A stretch of 64,000 bases of DNA, from NCBI GenBank assembly GCA_049194865.1, contig JBLZWL010000057.1, positions 49,056 to 113,055 of the forward strand, in the 5' to 3' direction. Below are positions 17,002 through 26,138 of this stretch, piece after piece. Position numbers and translations under genes: made by a program. The first letter of the stretch is position 1, and the number at the start of each line of letters is the position of its first letter. The notes beneath the pieces are model-generated. The model saw only the letters and a list, made by a program, of their open reading frames with translations, searched no databases and was not told the DNA's origin. Source of the DNA: Myxococcus terminator_A. GTDB lineage: Bacteria; Myxococcota; Myxococcia; Myxococcales; Myxococcaceae.

Positions 17002-20000
17002 TCACGGTCCAGGCACGGGCTCCTCCGCTTGGAGGTCCTGCACGGGAGGAAGCTCGACCAGCGGATGGCCTGGCCTCCGCTCCCGCACCAGCCGACCGTA
17101 GCCCAGGGCGCCCTGCGTCTCTGCGACGCGCAGGGCGAGCGTGCGAGCCGACACGGCCTCATCCTCGCGTCCCAGCATGGACAGGGCCTCCGCCTCCAGG
17201 CCCCGCAGCATCACCTCGTAGGAGCGCTCGCCCGTCGTCCCCGCTTCGCCCAGGGCCTCGCGCAGCGCGGAGAGCGCCTCGGTCGGCTGACCGAGCAGCA
17301 GGTGGATTTCGGCCAGCATGCCCAGGTTGTGCGGCATCCCCGCCTTGACTCCGGAGCGTCGCCAGTGCGCGAGCGCCGCCTGCATCAACGCGAGTCCCTC
17401 GCGAGCACTGCCCAGCAGCGCCTGGGCCCAGGCACGGATGAGCGTGGACCAGCCCAGCCACAGCCGGAAGTGGTGCTCGCGGGAGAGCGCGATGTTCCTG
17501 TCACACAGCTCCAGGGCCTCGCGGGGCTCGCGACGAAGCTGGGCGGACAGGGCCGCGTACTGCAACGCGAAGGCGGAGGTGTTCGCATGGCCGATGTCCA
17601 TCGCCAACCGCAGCGCCTGACGCGCGTGCTCACGGGAGGCCTCGGGCGCGTCCATCACCGCGTGCACCACCGCCGCGTACGCCAGCGCCGCCACGCGGGG
17701 GTTGACCCAGTGCTTGACGGCGAGGACCTGGTGTTGCTCCAGTTGGAAGTCCGAGTACGTCAGCGCCAGCTCCACGTTCTCCAGCGCGGAGGCCAGTCGT
17801 CCCCACGTGAAGAAGTCCGTGGCCCGCATCCGGTAGCCCAGGGCCAGCAGCTCCCGCTGACCATGTCGTCGCCCCAGCCGCACCAGTCGCTCCGCCACCT
17901 CGTGGGCCTCGTCCCACTGCGCCCGCGCGAAGGCATGCGCGAAGGCCACCCAGTGCGGCGGCTCCAGTCGGGGCAGGTCGTCCTCCAGCTCTCGCATCAG
18001 GAAGCGGACGCGCGCGTGGACGGACTCGACCTCCGGCGCGGAGTAGCCCTGCACCTGCACGAGCGACAGCGCCAGCCCGAGGAGCAGCTTCAGCTCCTCG
18101 CCATCGAGCGTGCGGGACGGCGGTTGCGCGCGCAGCAACGTCAGGGCCTGTCGCAAGTGGCTGATGGCCTCAACGTTGGCCATGCGGCGGCTCGCCATCT
18201 CCCCTGCCCGAGCCCACCACCGGATGGCCGCCTCCACCTGTCCCGACTCCGTGTAGTGCCACGCCAGCAGCTCCGGCTGGACCTCCGTCAGCTCCGGGAA
18301 CTGCTCCGCCAGCACACGAGCGACGCGACGGTGGTACTGCCGCCGCGCCTTCCGAGGCAGCGAGTCCGCGGCGGCGTCCTGGATGAGCGCGTGCCGGAAC
18401 CCATAGCTGGGCTCCACCGTCTCGGTCGGCTGCAACAGCCCCTCGGCCACGAGGCCGGAGAGGTCCACGCGAAGCGAGTTCTCCGTCCGTCCCGACAACG
18501 ACGCCAGCAGCGCATGGGAGAAGCTGCGCCCCACCACCGCGCAGAGCTGCGCCAGCTCCTTCTGTGAGCCGGGCAGCCTGTCCAGCCGCGTGAGGAGCAG
18601 CTCACGCAGCGACACGGGCACCTCCACCGACGAGGACTCGACACCGCGGGGCTCCTCCACCACCCGCCGCGTCAGCTCCTCGGCGAAGAGCGGGATGCCA
18701 TCCGCGCGACGCACCAGCCGGGAGACCAGCTCCGAGGAGAGCGGCCTGTCTCCCGCCGCCTTGCGCACCAGCTCCCCCGCCACCGGTGGCGACAGTCGCG
18801 CCAGGCCCAACCGCTGCACGCGCGCATCATCAGTCCATGGCGGAGGCAGCGCGACGCGCGACGTGAGCAACAGACAGACGCGCAGCTTCGGCAGGCGGTC
18901 CAGGAGGAAGCCCAGCAGCTGCAGCGAGGACGGGTCCGCCCAGTGCAGGTCCTCGACCTCCAGCAACACCGGGCGCTGCTCGGACAGGCACGTCAGCAGA
19001 TGCACCAGCGCGTCCAGGGTCTCCTCCTTGAGTCGCTCGGGGGCATGGCGCAGGTGCGGCGCGCCCTCCTCGCCGGAGAGCCCCACCAGCCCCGACAGCA
19101 ACCGCGTGCGCCCCTCTCCCAGCCCGAGCACGCCCAGGCCTGCTTCCAAGCGCGCGCGGTGCTCCTTGGGCGTGCCCTCGACGTCGAGCTGGAACATGCG
19201 GCGCAGCAGGTCGATGGCGGGCGCGAAGGCGCTGGTGATCGACTGGGGCCAGCATTGTGCCCGGAGCAGGTGGGCCATGAAGGGCGGCACGCGCTCGCGC
19301 ACCTCGCACACCAGCCGGGACTTGCCGATGCCCGCCTCGCCCGTGACGAGCACGCACGTCCCCCTCCCCGCGCGCGCCTCCTCCCATTGCTCCAGGAGGA
19401 ACTGAAGCTCGGCGCGCCGTCCCACCAGCGGCGTGAGGTTGCGCGATACGAGTCCGCGGTCGAAGCGACTGGTGACCCGCCGTGGCTGCACCAGCCTGTA
19501 CGGTGTCACGTCACGCACACCCGACAGTCCCGTGAAGCGCAGCGGCGGCAGGGCCTGTGTCACGAAGGCCCCGCGCGTCAGCACATCCGTCGAGTCACTG
19601 ATCCACACCGTGCCCGGCGTGGCATGCCGCGCCAGCCATGCTGCCACACGAGGCGCCTCGCCCTGGATGGAGGCGTCATCCAGCACCACCGTGTCCGTGT
19701 GCACCCCCACCGTCACCGTCAGCTTCCGCCCCGGAAGCGACACGAGCGACTCCTGGAGCGTCGGTGCCACGGTGGCGGCCAGTCGCAGCGCCGCGCGCAG
19801 GGCCCGTTCGGAGTCGTCCTCTCTCGCCACGGGGTGACCGAAGCAACCGAGCACCTCTTCTCCGACACACAGGACGACCGTGCCGCCGTGCTGTCTCAAG
19901 ACCTCCGAGCAGCTCCGATGGAACGCGGCCTCCAGCTCGCCCAGGTCCTCCGCATCCAGTCGCGCGGCGAGTCCCGCCAGGTCCGCCAGCCGACAGGCGA

Positions 20001-21051
20001 CCAACGTCACCTGCCGTCGCTGAGGAGGCCTGGCACGCCTTGGCTCATGTCGCGGCGCCAGGCCCTCTTCCACCTCGCGCAGCCGCTCGCGCAGCTCCAT
20101 CGCGGAGCGCAGCCTCGCCTCCGGGGCCTTGGCCAGCAGCTCGGCCAGCAGTCCATCCACGGGCTCGGGCACCTCGGGGGCTCGCGCGCGGACCGAGGGC
20201 ATGGGCCCTGGAGACGTCACCTGCTCCCGAATCTCCTCCGGCGCGCCCAGGACGGGCGGCTCTCCCGTGAGCATCTCGTACAGCAGCACGCCGGCCGCCC
20301 AGAGGTCGGTCCGGGCATCCTGCGCTTCTCCGCGCCACTGCTCGGGCGCCATGTACGGCGGCGTGCCCGCGGTGGAGAGCAGCACATCGGGCGCGGTGCT
20401 CGCCGCCACGAGCCAGGACAGTCCGAAGTCGAGAATCTTCACGACGCCTGAGCGCGTGATGAACACGTTGCTGGGCTTGAGGTCGCGGTGGACGATGTGC
20501 CGCTCGTGCGCGTGCGCCAGCCCCGAGGCCACCGCGTCGAGGATCTCCATCGCCCGCCGATGCCCTGGCCGGCCGCGCCGCAACAGGGCCGACAGGGACT
20601 CGCCCTCCAGACACTCCATGACGAGGAAGGGAACCGGCGGCTCTGTCGGCTCGCTGCTCCAGAGGTCCACGTTGAAGATGCGGACGATGTGCTCCTGGTC
20701 CAGCTGCGCGATGGCCCGTCCCTCCTGCCGGAGCAGGGAGATCATCGGCGCCTCGGCGATCGACTCGTGCGGGACGAGGAACTTCAGCGCCACGGGCCGC
20801 TGGAGCTCCGTGTCGAGGGCACGGAAGACCTGCCCCATGGCCCCTCCGCCCAGCTCCTCCAGCACCTCGTAGCGCTTCCCGTCCCGGTCGCCCACGCGCA
20901 TCCCGGGGACAGGCAGGCGAGGAGGCACGGAAGCCCGAGCCACCTCACGGAGGAAGGCGTCGTCGAAGTCGTCGTCCTCGACGGCGTCCGGCTCGCGCTC
21001 CAGCATGGAACCGTCGCGCCGCTCCTCGTCCTGGCCGCTATCAGGCATCAC
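17002..21051 (-). CDS. Ser/Thr protein kinase fused to cyclase-like domain, ATPase and TPR-like tail
   Basis: A 1349-residue cytoplasmic signalling protein. The Ser/Thr kinase (about 60-330) has GGGAMGQVF, Lys90, HRDLKPSN (188-195), DFG (208-210) and APEQW, so it looks active. A class III nucleotide-cyclase-like domain (about 345-520) keeps Asp357 (LADLAG) but has GEEVLGCFG where GDG is usual, so the second metal Asp is Glu398. An STAND/AAA-type ATPase follows, with Walker A GEAGIGKS (571-578) and Walker B LLEVEDLHWAD. The C-terminal ~450 residues are TPR-like helices. The start (GTG 21051 or ATG 21048) follows AGGGGAC. It is upstream of, and probably co-transcribed with, the ECF factor. Confidence 0.9.
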   Translation of the reverse strand: MMPDSGQDEERRDGSMLEREPDAVEDDDFDDAFLREVARASVPPRLPVPGMRVGDRDGKRYEVLEELGGGAMGQVFRALDTELQRPVALKFLVPHESIAEAPMISLLRQEGRAIAQLDQEHIVRIFNVDLWSSEPTEPPVPFLVMECLEGESLSALLRRGRPGHRRAMEILDAVASGLAHAHERHIVHRDLKPSNVFITRSGVVKILDFGLSWLVAASTAPDVLLSTAGTPPYMAPEQWRGEAQDARTDLWAAGVLLYEMLTGEPPVLGAPEEIREQVTSPGPMPSVRARAPEVPEPVDGLLAELLAKAPEARLRSAMELRERLREVEEGLAPRHEPRRARPPQRRQVTLVACRLADLAGLAARLDAEDLGELEAAFHRSCSEVLRQHGGTVVLCVGEEVLGCFGHPVAREDDSERALRAALRLAATVAPTLQESLVSLPGRKLTVTVGVHTDTVVLDDASIQGEAPRVAAWLARHATPGTVWISDSTDVLTRGAFVTQALPPLRFTGLSGVRDVTPYRLVQPRRVTSRFDRGLVSRNLTPLVGRRAELQFLLEQWEEARAGRGTCVLVTGEAGIGKSRLVCEVRERVPPFMAHLLRAQCWPQSITSAFAPAIDLLRRMFQLDVEGTPKEHRARLEAGLGVLGLGEGRTRLLSGLVGLSGEEGAPHLRHAPERLKEETLDALVHLLTCLSEQRPVLLEVEDLHWADPSSLQLLGFLLDRLPKLRVCLLLTSRVALPPPWTDDARVQRLGLARLSPPVAGELVRKAAGDRPLSSELVSRLVRRADGIPLFAEELTRRVVEEPRGVESSSVEVPVSLRELLLTRLDRLPGSQKELAQLCAVVGRSFSHALLASLSGRTENSLRVDLSGLVAEGLLQPTETVEPSYGFRHALIQDAAADSLPRKARRQYHRRVARVLAEQFPELTEVQPELLAWHYTESGQVEAAIRWWARAGEMASRRMANVEAISHLRQALTLLRAQPPSRTLDGEELKLLLGLALSLVQVQGYSAPEVESVHARVRFLMRELEDDLPRLEPPHWVAFAHAFARAQWDEAHEVAERLVRLGRRHGQRELLALGYRMRATDFFTWGRLASALENVELALTYSDFQLEQHQVLAVKHWVNPRVAALAYAAVVHAVMDAPEASREHARQALRLAMDIGHANTSAFALQYAALSAQLRREPREALELCDRNIALSREHHFRLWLGWSTLIRAWAQALLGSAREGLALMQAALAHWRRSGVKAGMPHNLGMLAEIHLLLGQPTEALSALREALGEAGTTGERSYEVMLRGLEAEALSMLGREDEAVSARTLALRVAETQGALGYGRLVRERRPGHPLVELPPVQDLQAEEPVPGP

Positions 21052-21263
21052 CGTGTCCCCTGGGTATCCTCCGCGTCTATTCGTCCTCCTGAGTTCACAT
21101 TAGGAACGGTTGTCCCCAAGTCCCAGGCCCCCTTTCGACTCCTGCCTGTCCACGAACCACCGGGTGGGACGAGCGGGCGAAGCCCCTGGCCCCACTCTGG
21201 TTCTCACCCACCCGACCCGGCGCCACCTCATCGGAAGCCGCGCGCTCAACGAGGGAGGTGTGA

Positions 21264-22847
21264 ATGCGCCATGGCACATCGACCGTCATCACGCGCGTGC
21301 TCCCGGGCAAGCGTGAGGCACTGGATGACTTGCTGAACTCGGTCGCCAAGGCGAGGCGAGAGCTCTTCGCGGGAGTGCCCGGCCTGCACTTCGCGCGCTG
21401 GGCCCTCATCGACCTGGGCCCCAAGTCATCACCCACCGAGGACCCTCGGCTCATCTTCGGCGCGGATGCCGTCCTCGACACCCGGAGCACGAAGCCGGAG
21501 GCGCTGGACCGCGAGGTGCTCCACGCCCTCGTGCGCTGGTTGACCACGCTGCATGAGCGCGGGGCCGACGGAGCCCGCCTGTTCGACGCGCTCTACCGGA
21601 CCTGCGAGGGATATCCCGAAGCGGGACTGGCCGAGCCCGAGGCCGTGGAGGACTACCTCGTCCGCCACCGCGCCCGCGCCGTCACCCGGCACGTGGACTT
21701 CGCCTACCGCTTCCAGGCCCCCGAGGACCTGCGCGCCTCCGTGGACGCCCTGCGCGCGGTGAACGAGCACCTGGACACACGCGCGCCCCTGCTCGCGGAG
21801 ACACCGTGGAAGGGACGGCCTCGCGACATGCCGGACCTCTACCGCGAGCTGCGTGACGTCGCGAGAGCGGCCACGACGAGCGGGGATGAGGCGGACTGGA
21901 AGGAGCGGCTGGCGGCGGCGCGTGAATCGGCGGCGGTGTCCACGCTGGCGTATGCCCTCTATCGCTATGCCTGGGCGCTTCCCGGCATCTACCTGCTCAA
22001 GGCACGGCTGTGGCTGCACGCGAGGAACCGTCACGAGGTGCGTCCAACGTCATGGCCCGCGCATGGCATGGACGACGTGCCCGCCATTCCGCAAGTGAGC
22101 GACGCCATGGTGCAGAACCCCATGGTGCACGTCGCGCGCATCGTCGATGACCCGGGCGCGCTGGCGCTGGCGAGACTCGCGCTGCGCAGCGTGAACCTGC
22201 GCTTGCGGCGATACGTGGTGGGCCTCAACCACGTGCAGACCATCCACTGCGCACGGTGGCTGGTGTACAGCGACGAGGACGGCCGGGGACCGCACCACCT
22301 CATCTTCTTCAGCAACTACGACGACACCTGGGAGTCGTACATCGACGCGTTCGTCGACCACGCGGACGTGCGGGGCTTCCTGGAGCTCATCTGGAGTCGG
22401 ACCGAGGGCTTCCCCGCGAAGACGCGAGGCATCGACCCGACGATGCCCAAGGAGCGCCTCCCGGTGGAGCCCTTCAAGCAATGGCTGCGCGCGCACGAGG
22501 TCCCCACGCGGGTCTGGTACAGCGCGGCGCTCGACGGCACACCCCGCCAGCGGCACTCCGTCCTGCTGTTGCACAACGCGCTCCGACTGCGCGAGCTGCT
22601 CACGCGCGAGCGCATGGACCAACCGCTGAAGGACCGGGGCGCGCGAAAGGCCCTGGCCGCGTTCCTGTCGCGAGGCGCGTGCGACCCCGGTCGTCCGCTG
22701 CTGCGTCCCCTGGCCCTCGTCATCCACTCGCTGTCCGCGCTGCTCGCCCCGCTCCGACAGGGATGGCGAGAGCCCCGGAGGAAACCCCATGCGCACGTTC
22801 GAGCCGAGACTCCCGACTTCACCTACGCGGAGCCCGCCCCCGCCTGA
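21264..22847 (+). CDS. Unknown protein with two similar halves, coupled to a DyP peroxidase
   Basis: A 527-residue protein behind a strong GGAGGTGTGA ribosome site. No known family is recognised. Two halves look related: GLHFARWALID, then RLIFGADAVLD, then LFDALYRTCEGYPE in the first (about 45-120), and TIHCARWLVYSDE, then HLIFFSNYDDTWESYIDAFV, then FLELIWSRTEGFPA in the second (about 325-395). The pattern, with strand, helix and HxARW, resembles dimeric alpha/beta-barrel proteins, the fold also used by DyP peroxidases; that is inference. Between them are hydrophobic helical stretches (about 225-255 and 470-495). The end overlaps the peroxidase start by 59 bases. Confidence 0.75.
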   Translation: MRHGTSTVITRVLPGKREALDDLLNSVAKARRELFAGVPGLHFARWALIDLGPKSSPTEDPRLIFGADAVLDTRSTKPEALDREVLHALVRWLTTLHERGADGARLFDALYRTCEGYPEAGLAEPEAVEDYLVRHRARAVTRHVDFAYRFQAPEDLRASVDALRAVNEHLDTRAPLLAETPWKGRPRDMPDLYRELRDVARAATTSGDEADWKERLAAARESAAVSTLAYALYRYAWALPGIYLLKARLWLHARNRHEVRPTSWPAHGMDDVPAIPQVSDAMVQNPMVHVARIVDDPGALALARLALRSVNLRLRRYVVGLNHVQTIHCARWLVYSDEDGRGPHHLIFFSNYDDTWESYIDAFVDHADVRGFLELIWSRTEGFPAKTRGIDPTMPKERLPVEPFKQWLRAHEVPTRVWYSAALDGTPRQRHSVLLLHNALRLRELLTRERMDQPLKDRGARKALAAFLSRGACDPGRPLLRPLALVIHSLSALLAPLRQGWREPRRKPHAHVRAETPDFTYAEPAPA

Positions 22848-24375
22848 GCTCTCGGCCGAGGTGGACCTTCGCGATGTGCAGGGCCTGCTGCTGCATGGTT
22901 ATCGAAACATGGGGGAGCTCACCCTGCTCTTCCTGCGCATCGACGACGCGGACGGCTGCCGCCAGTGGCTGCGCGAGCTGACGAGCGATGGAACATTCAC
23001 CGCGGCCGACCGGGACGAGTTCCGGCTCCGCATGCGGGACTCCGCGCACAGCCAGACGTGCGTCAACCTGGCGCTGTCCCATGCCGGGCTCGTGGCGCTG
23101 GGGATGCCGGAGGACGTGAGTGCATCCCTTCCTCGCGAGCTGCGCGAGGGCATGGCCCTGAGGGCGCGCGAGCACCTGCGCGACGTGGACGAGAACGATC
23201 CGGACCGCTGGATGCTCGGTGGGACGCGGCACGAAGACGCGCTGCATGTCGTGCTGATGCTGTATGCGACGGACGCGGCGAACATGGAGCCGCTGCTCCG
23301 CGCGCACCTGGAGCGGGCGCGTCTGAACGGGCTGCGCGAGGTCTTCGTCCAACGCGGCCAGCGACGTGCTCGCGAGGGAGATCCACCGGGATACTTCCGC
23401 GACCACTTCGGCTTCCTGGATGGCGTGTCACAGCCTCGCCTCGAAGGACTGGATGACCCCGCGGCGCACCCACGGGATTACGACAGGCCCGTGAAGCGCG
23501 GCGAGTTCCTGCTGGGTCACGCCAACGAGTACGGCGAGTGGCCGCTGTCGCCGCACGTTTCGGAGCACCTGCCGGGGGCGCAGGTCCTGCCACCCGTGCC
23601 GGGCATGCCGGGTCGGCGGGATTTGGGACACAACGGGACGTTCCTCGTGCTGCGCAAGCTGGAGCAGGACGTGGCGGCCTTCGAGCGCTTCCTGGACGAA
23701 CAGGCAGCGCTCGCACCCGAGGGCAGTTCCGAGGAGCGACGCGAGTGGGTGGCCTCGAAGCTGGTGGGACGGCAGCGCGACGGTGCACCGCTCGCGACGC
23801 CTCGACGACACCGGTTGCTGCGCAAGCTCCTCCCCTTCCTGTTCCAGAAGGACGGCGCACCCGCGCGCGCGAGCGGCACCGGGCCACCCCATCCCGACAA
23901 TGACTTCCGCTATGCGCGAGATGATCCGCACGGCTACGGCTGCCCCATCACCGCGCACACGCGGCGGTGCAACCCTCGAGACGCGCTGCCGCCGTCGCCT
24001 CGCGTGTCCACCGACGTCACGCGACGCCATCGACTCCTCCGACGCGGCTTCAACTACGAGGACGCGGACGGCAAGGGACTGCTCTTCATCGCGCTCAACG
24101 CGCACGTGGGCCGTCAGTTCGAACTTGTCCAGAGAAGCTGGGTGCACTTCGAGCAACTCGGAGGCATTGAGGGCGCCGAGGACCCACTGGCGGGAGACGG
24201 TGGCGGACGCCTGATCATCCCCGCGGAGCCAATCCGGCAATGCGCGACATCCCTGCAGAAATTCGTGACGACGCGGGGGGGCGGGTACTTTTTTCTGCCG
24301 AGCCTGAAAGCGCTCTCGTTCTTGGGAATGAAGGAGCGCGCGGCGGATGACGGAAGCGAGGTCCCGCGCTCGTGA
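22789..24375 (+). CDS. Dyp-type haem peroxidase
   Basis: A 528-residue protein. The ATG at 22789 lies inside the previous gene but has a perfect GGAGG site 7 bases upstream, so translation is probably coupled. DyP hallmarks are the distal GxxDG motif in FGFLDGVSQP (Asp211) and the proximal haem ligand in PITAHTRRCNPRD (His390), followed by an Arg-rich stretch and LLFIALNAHVGRQFELVQ. The family uses H2O2 to oxidise dyes, phenols and metals. There is no Sec or Tat signal at the N-terminus and no encapsulin-type C-terminal tag, so it appears cytoplasmic. It is longer than the usual ~300-480 residues because of a 330-370 insertion. Confidence 0.9.
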   Translation: MRTFEPRLPTSPTRSPPPPELSAEVDLRDVQGLLLHGYRNMGELTLLFLRIDDADGCRQWLRELTSDGTFTAADRDEFRLRMRDSAHSQTCVNLALSHAGLVALGMPEDVSASLPRELREGMALRAREHLRDVDENDPDRWMLGGTRHEDALHVVLMLYATDAANMEPLLRAHLERARLNGLREVFVQRGQRRAREGDPPGYFRDHFGFLDGVSQPRLEGLDDPAAHPRDYDRPVKRGEFLLGHANEYGEWPLSPHVSEHLPGAQVLPPVPGMPGRRDLGHNGTFLVLRKLEQDVAAFERFLDEQAALAPEGSSEERREWVASKLVGRQRDGAPLATPRRHRLLRKLLPFLFQKDGAPARASGTGPPHPDNDFRYARDDPHGYGCPITAHTRRCNPRDALPPSPRVSTDVTRRHRLLRRGFNYEDADGKGLLFIALNAHVGRQFELVQRSWVHFEQLGGIEGAEDPLAGDGGGRLIIPAEPIRQCATSLQKFVTTRGGGYFFLPSLKALSFLGMKERAADDGSEVPRS

Positions 24376-24454
24376 AACCGCGTGACTGTGGCAGACTTGT
24401 TCCTCAGGGGGTTCGACGGATCCATGAGGCGCCGGGGTACACGGGAGTCTGCAA

Positions 24455-25279
24455 ATGGCGACGTGGAATGACCTCATCCAGGCGACGCCCCGGCAGGTTG
24501 GGGGCAAGTTCCTGGAGGAGGGTTCGGCGGTGCTGTTGGAGGCGCTGCTGGGGACGGAGGGGGAGCAGCTGGTCCTGTTGGGCCATCTGCATCGGGAACC
24601 GCACCTGCTGAGGGAGGGGGCCTTTCATCAAGGCCGGATCCACCTGGAGGAAGCGACGCGGCCCGAGTGCACGCGGGAAGATCACCTGGAGCTGCTCAAG
24701 TCCGCGAGCTACTGCTTCACGGAGGCGCTGGCCGTCGAGCGGGACACCGCGCGCGTCTCGTTGATCTCCCTGCACCTGGGAGTGTGTCGGTTGCTGCTGG
24801 GCAATCCGAAGGACGCCCGGGAGTGGACGGCGATGGCGAACCAGGCGGCGGCGGAGACGCTGAAGGACATCCTCACGGAGGCGACGGGAGAGCAGGGCTT
24901 CACGCGCAACCGCTACCTGGGTGGCGTGCTGAACTTCGTCATCTTCTTCACCAGCTCGGCCACGCTGGGCGCGGGCTACCTCGTCTGGGACCGGGTGATG
25001 AGCAAGCGCTCCGACAAGGTGCTGCGCCGGGCACTGGCGCGCATGGAGCCGCTGGTGGGCTACATCGAGGCCATCCGCGAGATGAGGCTGCGGCTCGGTG
25101 AGCCCGCGTCCACGGTGCCACGCTATGAGGTGATGCACGCCGTGGATGACAGTCAGTGCCTGTCACGCATCACGATTCGGGCGCTGGTGGGTGAAGGAGA
25201 GTCCGTGGACTTCAACGGGCGGGAGACACGGCGGGTTTCACGCACGGGGTCTGAGCGGATCACGACGGTGATCCGCTAG
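24455..25279 (+). CDS. Unknown protein with one predicted membrane segment
   Basis: A 274-residue protein starting at an ATG with GGGAG about 8 bases upstream. Residues 1-145 are helical and may form TPR-like pairs (LLKSASYCFTEALAVERDTA, VSLISLHLGVCRLLLGNPKD). A hydrophobic stretch near 155-180 (LGGVLNFVIFFTSSATLGAG) could be a membrane helix or a buried one. A C-terminal beta-rich piece ends FNGRETRRVSRTGSE. No family is recognised. It lies 79 bases after the DyP gene on the same strand; whether it is in that operon is uncertain. Confidence 0.7.
   Translation: MATWNDLIQATPRQVGGKFLEEGSAVLLEALLGTEGEQLVLLGHLHREPHLLREGAFHQGRIHLEEATRPECTREDHLELLKSASYCFTEALAVERDTARVSLISLHLGVCRLLLGNPKDAREWTAMANQAAAETLKDILTEATGEQGFTRNRYLGGVLNFVIFFTSSATLGAGYLVWDRVMSKRSDKVLRRALARMEPLVGYIEAIREMRLRLGEPASTVPRYEVMHAVDDSQCLSRITIRALVGEGESVDFNGRETRRVSRTGSERITTVIR
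25255..25276 (+). terminator. Hairpin at the end of the 274-residue gene
   Basis: GCGGATCAC / GTGATCCGC is a perfect 9-base stem with a 4-base loop. It lies immediately before the stop codon at 25277 and has no T tract. Confidence 0.4.
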
Positions 25280-25437
25280 CGTCACGCGTCCCCATCGGTG
25301 GGCATGTAGAAGCGCTTCGCACAGCCGCGATGTCGCCTCCCTGCGACAGAACGCAGCGGGGACCGTTGGAGAGAAGCGGGACATACAAACAGCTCACGCG
25401 CTTCCGTGAGTCCCAGCTCCCCGCTCGAGGATTCTCC

Positions 25438-26109
25438 ATGCCCGCTCACCGTGCTCCCCTCCTCTCCACGTTGTTTCTCGTCACGCTCTCCGGCTGTGTT
25501 CCTGGCCTCGCGACCTCCAATCCGACCTACTTCAGCGGAGGGAAATGGAGCGCACTCGACAAGCCCTACGCGCTCACGCCCCTGCTCGCGTGTGCCGACC
25601 CGGCGGACAACAACGACAAGGTCATCCGCAACATCGAGGACTACGTCGCACCGGCGCTCTGGAACGCGTACGGCCAGGACGCCTCCCATGCGAAGGTCAA
25701 GAAACTGAAGGGAGACAGCGAGTGGTGCGAAGCCCTCCCGAACATCGCCACCGACAAGTTCAACGTCCCGCCGAGGATGAAGCAGGATCTGGCCCGGTAC
25801 GTGAAAGAAGCGGGCGCCAAGGGAGTCATCATCCCGGTCGCGACCCTTTTCCGCTCCCCCATCCAACGGGAGCTCCGGACCGAGGACGGAACGCCGTTCG
25901 CGAGCGTGGATACCGACCGCTTCAGCGCCGACGGCACCGCGCTCTTCTACGTGCACTACATCAACGAGAGCGGAGAGCTGCTCCACACCGAGCGCGCGGG
26001 CAGCGGCGGCGACGGAGCGTTCGATGACCGGCTCAAGTACATGCGTGACAGCGCGGCGGCGGTCGCCAAGAGGCTGACGCAGGGCTCGCCCCCGGTCGAC
26101 CTCCAGTAG
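25438..26109 (+). CDS. Lipoprotein of unknown function
   Basis: A 223-residue protein. The ATG at 25438 opens a lipoprotein signal (LLSTLFLVTLSGC, Cys19), and a CGAGG ribosome-like site lies upstream. The mature chain includes RNIEDYVAPALWNAYGQD, EWCEALPNIA and AGAKGVIIPVATLF, then FYVHYINESGELLHTERAG. The pattern is a compact mixed alpha/beta domain, with the last part like those lipoproteins that assemble on a ring of strands. No known family is assigned. Longer in-frame starts upstream lack a signal peptide. Confidence 0.75.
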   Translation: MPAHRAPLLSTLFLVTLSGCVPGLATSNPTYFSGGKWSALDKPYALTPLLACADPADNNDKVIRNIEDYVAPALWNAYGQDASHAKVKKLKGDSEWCEALPNIATDKFNVPPRMKQDLARYVKEAGAKGVIIPVATLFRSPIQRELRTEDGTPFASVDTDRFSADGTALFYVHYINESGELLHTERAGSGGDGAFDDRLKYMRDSAAAVAKRLTQGSPPVDLQ

Positions 26110-26138
26110 AACCAATCCAGTCCCAACGAAGTACCACC

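Noticed and set aside
22789..22847. Frameshift between the unknown gene and the DyP gene
   Set aside because: Both frames are independently well supported, and the DyP start has its own ribosome site, so this is a true overlap.
24376..24454. Sigma54-like TGGCA before the 274-residue gene
   Set aside because: The second half (GC at the right distance) is missing.
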